Origin: Bacteroidales bacterium | GTDB taxonomy: Bacteria > Bacteroidota > Bacteroidia > Bacteroidales > UBA932 | DNA: 46,074 bases | NCBI GenBank assembly: GCA_017445425.1 | Contig: JAFSUF010000037.1 | Coordinates: 1 to 46,074, forward strand | Direction of reading: 5' to 3' | Part shown: piece after piece, positions 1 to 6,707 of the stretch | Layout of the letters: each line of letters starts with the position of its first letter | Position numbering within the stretch: position 1 is the stretch's first letter | The notes under the pieces: model-generated | Database searches by the model: none | Seen by the model: only the letters and a program-made list of their open reading frames with translations | What the model was told of the DNA's origin: nothing | Made by a program: the position numbers and the translations under genes

Positions 1-536
1 ACCTTCCAGTCACGGCATATGTTCTTGGAAAAAGTGGTCTCTTCTACCTTCTCGGGGACGTATGCAGGAACATCCTTTATGGTTTCCGCCCCATCTTCAA
101 TAATAGTGACAATTGCAGGAACCTCACTTGAGGGGTCCTCTACAAATTCAATCATAAGGGTGCCGAAACCCTCGACAATATAATATCTGACATTCCCTTC
201 ACCGTCTTCTACCTTATAGGGATATAACTCATAATAAACATCACTTACGGTCTCCTCTGCCTTGGTGATGACCTTGGTTTCCATTACATCTACAAAACCC
301 AGGGTCGCAGTACCATTGCCGCCGAAATCGTAGCTTACGAGTTTGCGGGAAGAAGTGGCCACATAGTCTGCAACCACCCCTGCAGTTACAAACTTATCAT
401 ATTTTGTCTCTTCCAGCACGGGCATAGAACCACTCTTGTCTTTACTGGGATCAGGTTCTTTATTACAGGAAACTGCCACGGAGACAATCAAGGGTAGAAT
501 TGCTGCAAGAGCAAGAGTTTTTAACGCAATTTTCAT
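1..536 (-). CDS. hypothetical lipoprotein, C-terminus cut by window edge
   Basis: Reading the minus strand from the ATG at 536 gives an open frame to the left edge with no stop, so the gene continues outside the window. The N-terminus is a clear lipoprotein signal: two lysines, a hydrophobic run, then a lipobox ending AVSC at about residue 26, followed by a charged, flexible stretch (NKEPDPSKDKSG). The mature part is rich in beta-type segments, Val and Glu, and ends at the edge in an EETTFSKNICRDWK-like stretch. I do not recognise the family. It starts 14 nt after the stop of the barrel-like protein at 551-1405 and is probably its operon partner, anchored in an envelope membrane. Confidence 0.7.
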   Translation of the reverse strand, partial: MKIALKTLALAAILPLIVSVAVSCNKEPDPSKDKSGSMPVLEETKYDKFVTAGVVADYVATSSRKLVSYDFGGNGTATLGFVDVMETKVITKAEETVSDVYYELYPYKVEDGEGNVRYYIVEGFGTLMIEFVEDPSSEVPAIVTIIEDGAETIKDVPAYVPEKVEETTFSKNICRDWK

Positions 537-550
537 AGATGCCGGTTTTA

Positions 551-1405
551 TTAGAATAGCTTGAAGTTAAGAGAGAAACGCATCATAGGAAACCATCTCC
601 AGCCGAGAGCCTTCTCCAGGAGATCAATGTATTGTTGGTTATCGGCTATCTGCTCATCTGTCAAGGCCGCCAGATCGTGAACAATGATATCTGTGGTTAA
701 AAGGACATCCTTTCCATCCAGATCATACGTGTACATCTTGAAATCAGATGTGTTGTACATTACTCCAAGGTCAAAGCCAAAGCCGACAATGCCTTTTGGC
801 ACACCGCGGCCAAAACCCAGGCCAAGATATGGCTTCACACTGGGGCGCCGGACGTCAAACTTAAGCACTCCGTCCTTGTCTGTACCTACACGACTGTCTC
901 CCAATTTGATATATGCATTGTTATACTCAGCAGGGTCACAGGGCAGAGGTCCCGCAGTAACGTCAATCAAGTGGGAGCCGCCTATGAATGTTCCGGCAGT
1001 AATCCGGAAACTGCCCGAGGTGAACGGATAGAAGTCAAGGAGAAGATTGAACTGGCCCAGTTTCATACGGCCTGCCAGGTCAACGGTTGATCCCTCTGGA
1101 ACCTTGAAACTCTCCCTGATGTTTGACGGAAGCCTGTCTGCAGGGAACCTCAGATAAGGCGCAACGTACTCTTCAAAAGGTTTCTTTGCAAAGAATGGGG
1201 CCTTGCTGGTAGATATCTCATTAAATGAATAGCCGCCCCGGAGTTGGAAGTGATTGCCCATAGTTACAGCCAGCTGACCGCCAATACCGTCAATACCGGC
1301 AGTCACACCGATACCGAGGTGGTTAAACAACCTTGAGTCCGTTTTCTGGGCAACAGCCGTAGCACTTATTATCAGTGCACCAAGGATAACAGCGAGTTTC
1401 TTCAT
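551..1405 (-). CDS. putative outer-membrane beta-barrel protein
   Basis: A 284-aa protein with a Sec signal peptide (MKKLAVILGALIISATAVAQ, cleavage after AQ). The mature part has alternating polar and hydrophobic strands with many Gly and aromatic residues (for example GIGVTAGIDGIGGQLAVTMG, KPYLGLGFGRG, GFGFDLGVMYN) and ends in aromatic/hydrophobic residues (MMRFSLNFKLF). A terminal Phe is typical of outer-membrane barrels inserted by BamA. No enzymatic motif is seen. It is the first gene of a two-gene unit with the lipoprotein at 1-536. A possible -7 box lies at 1477-1484. A specific function cannot be given; a porin-like or surface structural role is inference from composition. Confidence 0.75.
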   Translation of the reverse strand: MKKLAVILGALIISATAVAQKTDSRLFNHLGIGVTAGIDGIGGQLAVTMGNHFQLRGGYSFNEISTSKAPFFAKKPFEEYVAPYLRFPADRLPSNIRESFKVPEGSTVDLAGRMKLGQFNLLLDFYPFTSGSFRITAGTFIGGSHLIDVTAGPLPCDPAEYNNAYIKLGDSRVGTDKDGVLKFDVRRPSVKPYLGLGFGRGVPKGIVGFGFDLGVMYNTSDFKMYTYDLDGKDVLLTTDIIVHDLAALTDEQIADNQQYIDLLEKALGWRWFPMMRFSLNFKLF

Positions 1406-1476
1406 ATTACGACTACAGCGCTTACATTCTTAAAAAAGCATATTTGCCCGAATATAACACTTTTTATTTTTCCCAA

Positions 1477-1484
1477 CAAATGTA
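1477..1484 (-). promoter_or_regulatory. candidate -7 promoter box for the barrel-protein operon
   Basis: The minus strand reads TACATTTG, a full match to the Bacteroidota -7 consensus TAnnTTTG, about 72 nt before the ATG at 1405. I found no convincing TTG at the usual -33 spacing, so the call is tentative. Confidence 0.35.
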
Positions 1485-1531
1485 TTATCCGCAGCCCCTC
1501 CTTCGTTTAACAGGTCACTAACCTGTATTAA

Positions 1532-1577
1532 AAGAAAGAGGGTGACTAAAAAGTCTTAGCCACCCTCTTTTTCTTTG
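1532..1577. terminator. long hairpin, possible bidirectional terminator
   Basis: AGAAAGAGGGTG-A-CTAA on the left pairs with TTAG-C-CACCCTCTTTTTCT on the right around a short loop (about 1550-1556), with A-rich and T-rich flanks. It lies downstream of the carboxyltransferase gene read on the minus strand (stop 1676) and shares its left arm with the terminal repeat of the MITE-like element. Confidence 0.5.
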
Positions 1578-1646
1578 TACTACTGGTTTGAGACTTCCTC
1601 AAATATGCAATTCTCAGAGCCTTTAAAAACCTTTTTAGTCAGCCTC
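1538..1646. mobile_element. MITE-like or IS-remnant element with 17-nt terminal inverted repeats
   Basis: Positions 1538-1554 read GAGGGTGACTAAAAAGT. The reverse complement of 1630-1646 reads GAGGCTGACTAAAAAGG. These match at 15 of 17 positions and enclose about 109 bp with no coding capacity. The ends resemble the outward ends of insertion sequences in Bacteroidota (GAGG-TG-CTAAAA type). No clear target-site duplication could be established. It sits between two convergently read-out genes (barrel operon upstream region and the carboxyltransferase 3' end). An alternative is two unrelated hairpins. Confidence 0.45.
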
Positions 1647-1675
1647 CTTCACATTTGTGTTATTATCTATTATTG

Positions 1676-3466
1676 CTACTTATCAGCCACTATGAACGCC
1701 AGTATCTCATTCTTCTTGACATTGGCGCCCTGAGCGGGATAAACAGCCACGAATTTGCCGGTCGCGGGAGCTTTGATCTCTTCCAGGCCGTAGTATGCCT
1801 GCACGCGGCAGATGATGTCCCCCTCCTTAACCTTTTCACCCACGTTGGGAGCGGTGGATTGATCGGCAACATCGTACTGCCAAATAACCTGGCCGGTAGT
1901 GGGAGCCTGAATCGCAACAGCATCGGGATAAACCTCGGTAACCTTGCTGATGTCAATCTTGGGAACCTCAACCACTGCGCGTTTAACGATAATAGGGGCG
2001 CCGGCCTTTTCACGGGCTACCTCCAGATCCTTCTCAAAGCGCTGCTTTGCAACACCGCTCTTATAATCGAGATACTGACGCTCGTGCATTGCCAGCTCGA
2101 AGAGCTCTTCGTCGTCCTGGCCGCAGTCCCAGCCGTGCTCTTTCATCATTGCGCGGTAGTGGTCCAGCTGGTCGGGATATGCGTCCTGAGGCTCGCCATC
2201 GTAGAATTCGTAGCCCTTCTCCTTTGCCAAAGCGAGAATTTCGGGAGCGAGAGGCCCGGGCAATTTGCCGGCCTTGCCCAGAATCATGTTCCAAGTATCG
2301 GGGTCGATGTTCTTCCAGCGGGGTTCGCCCTTGATGATGCTCATCAGGTTGAGCAGTGCGGTGTTCTTGGTGTACTGGCTGAAAGGGGTTACCAATGGCG
2401 GATAACCGAGCTTGGGCCATACATATTCAACCTCCTGGAACAGCTTGACAGCAAGTTCGTCCAGGCTGAGCTCTTTCTGGCCCTGCTTTTTGAGAGACAT
2501 GTTGATAGCGCCCTGGAAGCCCTTGAGGTCGGCCATCATGGAACCCATCATGCCGCCGGGAAGACCGCAGCCCACCAGCAGGGAACTCATCTTGGAGTTG
2601 GTCGGCTCGATGAAGTAGCCCAGGAAATCGTCCATAAAGCTCTGGGTAAGGCGGCGGACCTCCATGTATGCATCAATGTTGAGATCTTTTACAATAAAGC
2701 CGTCGGCCTTCATCATCTCGCGGATGGTGATTACGTCGGGATGAACCTTGCCCCATGAGAGCGGTTCCACTGCAACGTCCAGATAGTCAGCGCCTGCACG
2801 CGCCACCTCCAGCATACTTGCGGGAGAGAAGCCGGGACCACAGTGACCGTGATACTGAACCTTGATGTGGGGATATTTCTTCTTGATGCTGGAAACCAGC
2901 TGGCCCAGCGCCGTGGGGCGGCCGATGCCAGCCATATCCTTGAGACAAATCTCGTCACAGCCATACTCCACCACCTTGTCCACAACACCCATGTAATACT
3001 CAACGGTGTGGATGGGGGAATGGGTCACACTGAGCGCCACCTGACTTATCATACCCGCCTTCTTGGCATATTCAACCGAAAGACGGAGGTTGCGGTGGTC
3101 GTTCAGGCCGCAGAAAGAACGCGAAATATTGGTACCCTGGGCGCACTTTACCTTGTACATCAGCTCACGCACATCCTTGGGGACGGGATTCATGCGGAGA
3201 GCGTTCAAGCCACGCTCCAGCATGTGAGTCTGGATGCCCACTTTGTTAAAGGGAGCGGTCCATTTGCGCACCGCCACGTTGGGGTTTTCACCAAAAAGCA
3301 GATTGACCTGTTCAAACGCGCCGCCGTTAGTCTCTACGCGGTCAAAGCAACCCATATCGATGATAGCGGGGGCCACCTGCAAAAGCTGATCTACCCTCGG
3401 AACATATTTGCCCGAAGACTGCCACATATCTCTGTACACCAGAGAGAATTTAATTTCGCGAGCCAT
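1676..3466 (-). CDS. pyruvate carboxylase subunit B / oxaloacetate decarboxylase alpha-type carboxyltransferase
   Basis: A 596-aa protein of the HMGL-like TIM-barrel carboxyltransferase family followed by the PYC/OADA domain. These enzymes move a carboxyl group between biotin and pyruvate/oxaloacetate. Metal and active-site elements are visible: RD at residues 12-13 (YRDMWQS), K176 in CLKDMAG and the HxH pair 206/208 in QYHGHCG. The C-terminal roughly 75 residues form a biotinyl/lipoyl-like fold (PTTGQVIWQYDVAD ... VGEKVKEGDIICRVQ ... IKAPATGKFVAV), but where biotin acceptors have EAMKM this protein has QAYYGLEEI, so the modified lysine is absent. Either it works with a separate biotin carrier or the domain has another role. 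It is monocistronic, with its own -7 box at 3499-3506. The choice between PycB and OadA cannot be made here because no partner subunits are nearby. Confidence 0.88.
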   Translation of the reverse strand: MAREIKFSLVYRDMWQSSGKYVPRVDQLLQVAPAIIDMGCFDRVETNGGAFEQVNLLFGENPNVAVRKWTAPFNKVGIQTHMLERGLNALRMNPVPKDVRELMYKVKCAQGTNISRSFCGLNDHRNLRLSVEYAKKAGMISQVALSVTHSPIHTVEYYMGVVDKVVEYGCDEICLKDMAGIGRPTALGQLVSSIKKKYPHIKVQYHGHCGPGFSPASMLEVARAGADYLDVAVEPLSWGKVHPDVITIREMMKADGFIVKDLNIDAYMEVRRLTQSFMDDFLGYFIEPTNSKMSSLLVGCGLPGGMMGSMMADLKGFQGAINMSLKKQGQKELSLDELAVKLFQEVEYVWPKLGYPPLVTPFSQYTKNTALLNLMSIIKGEPRWKNIDPDTWNMILGKAGKLPGPLAPEILALAKEKGYEFYDGEPQDAYPDQLDHYRAMMKEHGWDCGQDDEELFELAMHERQYLDYKSGVAKQRFEKDLEVAREKAGAPIIVKRAVVEVPKIDISKVTEVYPDAVAIQAPTTGQVIWQYDVADQSTAPNVGEKVKEGDIICRVQAYYGLEEIKAPATGKFVAVYPAQGANVKKNEILAFIVADK

Positions 3467-3498
3467 TTAAAAAATTATTTGTTTTGATGAATAGACGG

Positions 3499-3506
3499 CA
3501 AATTTA
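3499..3506 (-). promoter_or_regulatory. -7 promoter box of the carboxyltransferase gene
   Basis: The minus strand reads TAAATTTG, a full TAnnTTTG match about 32 nt before the ATG at 3466. No clear -33 TTG at normal spacing. Confidence 0.5.
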
Positions 3507-3517
3507 GCCAAAAAATG

Positions 3518-3546
3518 TTGGATATTGAAAAAAATGTTTACCTTTG
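3518..3546 (+). promoter_or_regulatory. promoter of tRNA-His
   Basis: TTG at 3518-3520 and TACCTTTG at 3539-3546, separated by 18 nt, fit the Bacteroidota -33/-7 promoter. It lies 16 nt before the mature tRNA-His 5' end and points away from the divergent carboxyltransferase promoter. Confidence 0.7.
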
Positions 3547-3562
3547 CGCTCCACATAACACG

Positions 3563-3636
3563 GTGCCTGTAGTTCAGTTGGTTAGAGCGTCAGATTGTGG
3601 TTCTGAATGTCGTGGGTTCGAGTCCCACCAGGCACC
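3563..3636 (+). tRNA. tRNA-His (anticodon GTG)
   Basis: A full cloverleaf can be folded. The acceptor stem is GTGCCTG with CAGGCAC (3629-3635). The anticodon stem TCAGA/TCTGA carries loop TTGTGGT with anticodon GTG. The T arm is GTGGG-TTCGAGT-CCCAC. The base before the 5' end (G3562) can serve as the histidine-specific G-1 opposite C73 (3636), an identity feature of tRNA-His. CCA is not encoded. Confidence 0.96.
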
Positions 3637-3680
3637 CGACGAAAAGCCAGTCTTGCGACTGGCTTTTTTCGTCGGGTGCC
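3631..3680 (+). terminator. extended hairpin terminator overlapping the tRNA-His 3' end
   Basis: A 22-nt left arm (3631-3652) starts inside the tRNA acceptor stem with GGCACC, and a 24-nt right arm (3657-3680) ends GGTGCC. They pair along their whole length apart from two extra T, around loop TTGC. The inner part, AAAAGCCAGTC/GACTGGCTTTTTT, is a classical intrinsic terminator. The outer part would compete with the tRNA acceptor stem. Confidence 0.85.
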
Positions 3681-3761
3681 ATTCGGCACCTTATTTTACG
3701 GGTGGCTCCGCCCCCCGGACCCCCTGCGGCGCAGAGCGCCGGCCGCTAAAGCGGCTTGAAG
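3681..3761. other. G+C-rich intergenic patch with two short hairpins
   Basis: Between the tRNA terminator and the hicB stop. It contains GGCGC-AGA-GCGCC and CCGCT-AA-AGCGG stems in a C-rich context. Neither has a T-run on the minus strand, so they are at best weak 3' structures for the hicAB mRNA. Nothing coding is seen. Confidence 0.3.
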
Positions 3762-4172
3762 CTACAAGAACGTTGTGTTTATGAGTTCCTGTCCAAGTTT
3801 ATGCAGGGCGGTTTCCATTTTGGCAACCTGGGCCTTGCGAGGCCGGGAGATTCCATGCATATATGCCCAAACTTGCTTGGGATGGATGTTTGCCAGGCGG
3901 CCAAGAGCAGTCGGCGTAATGATTCCTGCATAATATGACATTAAGTCCGGCACGTTCCAGCAAGTGACAAATTCGTATTCACCGTCGAGCCAATCCGGAT
4001 AAAAGGCGGCCGCCTCTTTCCCCTCTTCTTTGGTAAGGGCTAACGTCTGACGCAACTCATCTATTGCTGCCGACGGTGTTTCCCCGCTTCCGAACAAAGC
4101 AGGGCAATCCTTACAATAGGCAGAATAGAATCCGTCCTGCGCCACGCTGATGACTATATAAACTGTTTTCAT
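3762..4172 (-). CDS. hicB: HicB-family antitoxin
   Basis: A 136-aa protein with the HicB layout. The N-terminal partly degraded RNase-H-like fold (MKTVYIVISVAQDGFYSAYCKDCPALFGSGETPSAAIDELRQTL) binds the toxin. The C-terminal region (TPTALGRLANIHPKQVWAYMHGISRPRKAQVAKMETALHKLG) reads as an XRE-type helix-turn-helix that would bind the operon promoter. It lies 3 nt downstream of the hicA toxin gene on the same strand. Toxin-first order is normal for hicAB. The pair is expected to be autoregulated from the promoter at 4393-4422. Confidence 0.88.
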   Translation of the reverse strand: MKTVYIVISVAQDGFYSAYCKDCPALFGSGETPSAAIDELRQTLALTKEEGKEAAAFYPDWLDGEYEFVTCWNVPDLMSYYAGIITPTALGRLANIHPKQVWAYMHGISRPRKAQVAKMETALHKLGQELINTTFL

Positions 4173-4175
4173 GAT

Positions 4176-4361
4176 TTATTCTATCTCCATTGCTTTGAGG
4201 ATACGCCTTGCGAAATCATCACCTATCTCTTTTCCCTTGTGAAACGGGACTGTATAAACTTTTCCGTTTTTGATATACCTAACATGGCTCCCCTTCCCCT
4301 TATCAGGCAACGGAACCCACCCACTTCGCAAAATGATTCTGTGTAATTCTGTCATTTTCAT
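4176..4361 (-). CDS. hicA: HicA-family mRNA interferase toxin
   Basis: A 61-aa protein of the usual HicA size with a dsRBD-like fold: helix (TELHRIILRSGWVPL), then the strand with the catalytic histidine in KGSHVRYIKNGKVYTVPFH, then DFARRILKAMEI. HicA toxins cleave mRNA ribosome-independently and are neutralised by HicB. The start may be the ATG at 4361 or the in-frame one at 4355. First gene of the hicAB operon. Confidence 0.9.
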   Translation of the reverse strand: MKMTELHRIILRSGWVPLPDKGKGSHVRYIKNGKVYTVPFHKGKEIGDDFARRILKAMEIE

Positions 4362-4392
4362 CCACTCATATCTTTAGCACATTATGACAACG

Positions 4393-4422
4393 CAAATATA
4401 GACAATCTTCTATTATATGCAA
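4393..4422 (-). promoter_or_regulatory. hicAB promoter
   Basis: The minus strand carries TTG at 4420-4422 and TATATTTG at 4393-4400 with 19 nt between them, an ideal Bacteroidota promoter, about 32 nt before the hicA ATG. The HicB HTH domain presumably binds in this area. Confidence 0.7.
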
Positions 4423-4529
4423 GGATTCGTTGAATATTTTCAACCGTTCCATTAGATGCCGTCCCTCCGCGGCTTGATAATTGCAGGCAAAGAACAGACC
4501 TTTAACAAACACATAATAGAAATCTGCGT

Positions 4530-4910
4530 ATGAGAACGAAGAAAAGAAAACGGTTAAGAATCAGCGCGAGCGATTTCATTCTTGCGAACAGAAAAGCCTC
4601 TCGCGAAGAGGAGATTCTCGCGCACGGCAAACAGGTTGCTTTCCGGCGGCAAGCACACAAGTCCAAGAAAAGGTACGACCGTAATAAACTTAAAAAAACC
4701 ATCACCCCCACGGATGATGGTTTTTTGTTCTCCGGAATTAATCCATTAACAGCAAAGCAATCGGGATACTATTGCAGAGCTCGTTGGGAGCAAAAGATTT
4801 TTGCAATTCACCGTCCGCGAATAGTGCTGCTGGAGAGCTGTCAAGAGGAATCATCGCGCTTGGTAAATGGCAAAAACGCCAAATGCATTGTGGGTGAAGG
4901 GTTATTGTAG
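4530..4910 (+). CDS. small basic conserved-type protein, possibly with a lost stop codon
   Basis: The first 60 or so residues (MRTKKRKRLRISASDF ... NRKASREEEI ... GKQVAFRRQAHKSKKRYDRNK) look like a family of very short basic hypothetical proteins common in Bacteroidota. In those the LxANRKxSREEEI and SKKxYxR motifs are followed closely by the stop; this resemblance is from memory. Here the frame instead runs through an intrinsic terminator (4692-4727) and ends at 4910, giving 126 aa with an unrelated-looking tail. A TAA occurs in another frame right at the NK codons, so a small indel may have removed the native stop. No good promoter seen. Function unknown. Confidence 0.45.
   Translation: MRTKKRKRLRISASDFILANRKASREEEILAHGKQVAFRRQAHKSKKRYDRNKLKKTITPTDDGFLFSGINPLTAKQSGYYCRARWEQKIFAIHRPRIVLLESCQEESSRLVNGKNAKCIVGEGLL
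4692..4727 (+). terminator. intrinsic terminator
   Basis: A-run plus CCATCA (4699-4704), 10-nt C-rich loop, then TGATGG (4715-4720) and TTTTTT. It lies inside the frame of the small basic ORF, supporting the idea that the original gene ended just before it. It would also work on the minus strand. Confidence 0.7.
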
Positions 4911-4986
4911 CCTCTCTGTGGGCTACCCCTACGAAGGGCCGGAAGGCAAGCCCCGCGACCTCGGCAAGATACAGTTTGTGGAGTAG
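4897..4986 (+). pseudogene. relic of a nitroreductase 3' end
   Basis: One frame reads KGYCSLSVGYPYEGPEGK followed by PRDLGKIQFVE and a TAG at 4984-4986. This closely parallels the C-terminus of the intact nitroreductase at 16696-17340 (KGYKLRVIVGLGYPDEEPEAK, then PRDIGKIQFVE). No start or upstream domain can be found, so only about 29 codons survive. It is probably the remains of a second nitroreductase gene or of a segmental duplication. It lies between the small basic ORF and the rpsP promoter. Confidence 0.75.
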
Positions 4987-5003
4987 GCGGGATTATAGAA
5001 TTA

Positions 5004-5034
5004 TTTGCCGTTTCGATAAAAAGGTTTACCTTTG
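5004..5034 (+). promoter_or_regulatory. rpsP-rimM promoter
   Basis: TTTG at 5004-5007 and TACCTTTG at 5027-5034 with 19 nt between, the canonical Bacteroidota arrangement, about 63 nt before rpsP. Confidence 0.75.
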
Positions 5035-5097
5035 CAGGCCTTTTCTCGTGAAGAAGAGGAAGTTAAACCATATTATTAACTTTTAAAACCAGTTACA

Positions 5098-5670
5098 ATG
5101 GCTGTAAAGATTCGCCTGGCTCGCCATGGCAAGAAAGATTCCGCATTTTACCACATCGTGGTAGCTGACTCCCGCGCACCCCGTAACGGTCGTTACATTG
5201 AGCAGCTCGGCACTTACAATCCCAACACCAACCCTGCAAGCATCGTTGTAAACAGCGAGCGCGCACTCTATTGGCTTGGCGTAGGTGCTCAGCCCACCCC
5301 GACCACCCGTCGCATCCTCTCTTATGAAGGTATCCTTCTTAAGAAGCATCTTGCAGGCGGTGTAGCAAAGGGCGCCCTCACCGAGGAGCAGGCTGCTGCA
5401 AAATGGGATGCTTGGAAAGCAGAGCGTGACGCCAAGGTTGCCGCTAAGGTATCCGGCGTTGCTGCAAGCAAGCGTGACGCTGCCAAGGCCGCTAAGGAGG
5501 CTGAGGCTAAGGTCAACGACGCCCGCGCAGAGGCTATCGCAAAGAAGAAAGCAGAAGAGGCTGAAGCTGCACGCAAAGCTGCAGAAGAGGCCAAGGCTGC
5601 TGCCGAGGCTGAAGCTGCTGAGGCTCCCGCTGCTGAAGAAGCTGCAGAAGAGGCTCCCGCAGAGGCCTAA
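5098..5670 (+). CDS. rpsP: 30S ribosomal protein S16 with long C-terminal extension
   Basis: A 190-aa protein. The first roughly 80-90 residues are canonical S16 ([32 protein letters not shown] ... [10 protein letters not shown] ... [27 protein letters not shown]), a small-subunit assembly protein. The rest (from about residue 95) is a low-complexity Ala/Glu/Lys-rich extension ending in AAEEAPAEA, likely a charged helix. Such extensions occur in Bacteroidota S16 and roughly double the usual length. rimM follows after 4 nt, the widespread rpsP-rimM pairing. Promoter at 5004-5034. Confidence 0.96.
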   Translation: MAVKIRLARHGKKDSAFYHIVVADSRAPRNGRYIEQLGTYNPNTNPASIVVNSERALYWLGVGAQPTPTTRRILSYEGILLKKHLAGGVAKGALTEEQAAAKWDAWKAERDAKVAAKVSGVAASKRDAAKAAKEAEAKVNDARAEAIAKKKAEEAEAARKAAEEAKAAAEAEAAEAPAAEEAAEEAPAEA

Positions 5671-5674
5671 AGCA

Positions 5675-6127
5675 ATGCGTATTCTCAAATCGTACGGAAC
5701 CGAAGGTGGCGTTATTTTAAGCGCCCCTGAGGTTGACGTCGAGCAGAGAGCAAAAGAACCGGTGTTCATCGTTTTTGATGGACTGCCGGTTCCTTTTTTT
5801 ATTGAGGAAGTGACTCCCCGGGGAGGGGCAAAATACTATATCAAGCTGGTGGATATCGACTCCTTAGCGCTGGCGGAAGAGCTTGTGGGCAAGGAGCCTT
5901 ACTTTGAAGACGGGGGGGATGAAGAGAGCGAAGAGATTACAGGCTATACCCTATGCGACGCCTCGGGCCGCGAGATTGGCCGGATTACCGCTTTTGAAGA
6001 TATCCCCGGAAACCCATGCGTAGAGATTGAGGGGGGCGCGCTGGTCCCCTGCCCGGATGACCTGATTGTCAAGGTTGACAACCGCCATCGCCGCATCTGG
6101 CTACAGATTCCTGAAGGTCTGCTTTAG
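5675..6127 (+). CDS. rimM: ribosome maturation factor RimM
   Basis: I take the ATG at 5675, 4 nt after the rpsP stop, giving a 150-aa protein (MRILKSYGTEGGVIL...). RimM binds S19 in the 30S subunit and helps 16S rRNA maturation. Visible features are the N-terminal beta-barrel region (VFIVFDGLPVPFFIEEVTPRG ... YYIKLVDIDSLALAEELVGKEPYF) and the PRC-barrel part (ITGYTLCDASGREIGRITAFEDIPGNPCVEI ... VPCPDDLIVKVDNRHRRIWLQIPEGLL). It is slightly shorter than typical (about 170 aa) at the N-terminus. Position after rpsP strongly supports the call. Confidence 0.88.
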   Translation: MRILKSYGTEGGVILSAPEVDVEQRAKEPVFIVFDGLPVPFFIEEVTPRGGAKYYIKLVDIDSLALAEELVGKEPYFEDGGDEESEEITGYTLCDASGREIGRITAFEDIPGNPCVEIEGGALVPCPDDLIVKVDNRHRRIWLQIPEGLL

Positions 6128-6143
6128 ATTCCTTTACAGAGAG

Positions 6144-6707
6144 CTATTTATCCACCTTTGCCTTATATGATGTCCTGGCAAGGCCGTGGGAGATGTTGTT
6201 CAGCCGTTTTGCAATTATCTTGCGGCGGATGGGCGCCGCCTTATCGGTGAACATTACGCCATCCAGATGGTCCAGTTCGTGTTGGATCATACGGGCTGCG
6301 AAATTATCAAAGGTCTCCTCTTTCTCCTCCAGATTCTCATCAAAATAGTGCACCGTGATACGTTTGGGCCGTTTGATGTCGGCATCCACGCCGGGGATGG
6401 AGAGACACCCTTCTGAATATTCTGAAATCTCTTCGCTCTCATCCACCACCACCGGGTTGACCATCTTGCGGACAAAGCCTTTCAGTTCCGGATAGTTCTC
6501 AACCAGTTCGTTGCCGTCCACTATGAGCATCCGCTCGCTCACACCCACCTGGGGTGCGGCCAGTCCGCAGCCGTCGGCGTGCTGCATGGTCTCATGCATG
6601 TCGTTGAAGAATTGCTGCACCTGTGCCTTGTCGGCTTTTGAGAGATCCACATCGGCTGCATGTTCGCGCAGCACCGGCGATCCGTAGAGATAAATGGGTA
6701 ATATCAT
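6144..6707 (-). CDS. def: peptide deformylase
   Basis: A 187-aa protein with all three deformylase motifs: GCGLAAPQVG (46-55), EGCLSIPG (99-106) and HELDH (143-147). The Cys and the two His bind Fe/Zn and the Glu is catalytic. It removes the N-formyl group from nascent proteins. Its ATG overlaps the stop of ruvX (ATGA, 6704-6707), so the two are translationally coupled. Confidence 0.97.
   Translation of the reverse strand: MILPIYLYGSPVLREHAADVDLSKADKAQVQQFFNDMHETMQHADGCGLAAPQVGVSERMLIVDGNELVENYPELKGFVRKMVNPVVVDESEEISEYSEGCLSIPGVDADIKRPKRITVHYFDENLEEKEETFDNFAARMIQHELDHLDGVMFTDKAAPIRRKIIAKRLNNISHGLARTSYKAKVDK

Noticed and set aside
1655-2758. 367-aa plus-strand open frame opposite the carboxyltransferase
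   Set aside because: It is antisense to a clearly conserved gene, has no domain sense, and its length reflects the high G+C codon pattern of the real gene.
3515-3784. 89-aa plus-strand ORF over tRNA-His
   Set aside because: It consists of the tRNA, its terminator and the G+C-rich patch read as protein.
4502-4711. 69-aa minus-strand ORF opposite the small basic ORF
   Set aside because: Hydrophobic, Leu-rich translation typical of the complement of a Lys/Arg-rich gene.
5520-5670. Repeat-like GCTGAAGCT/GCAGAAGAG stretch as a DNA tandem repeat element
   Set aside because: It is in-frame low-complexity coding sequence of the S16 tail rather than an independent repeat.
5408-5674. N-terminal extension of rimM beginning inside rpsP
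   Set aside because: The extension is Arg/Leu-rich out-of-frame rpsP sequence; ATG 5675 starts the conserved RimM region right after the rpsP stop.
5083-5769. 228-aa minus-strand Ser/Leu/Cys-rich frame opposite rpsP
   Set aside because: Low-complexity mirror of the Ala/Glu/Lys repeats of the S16 extension.
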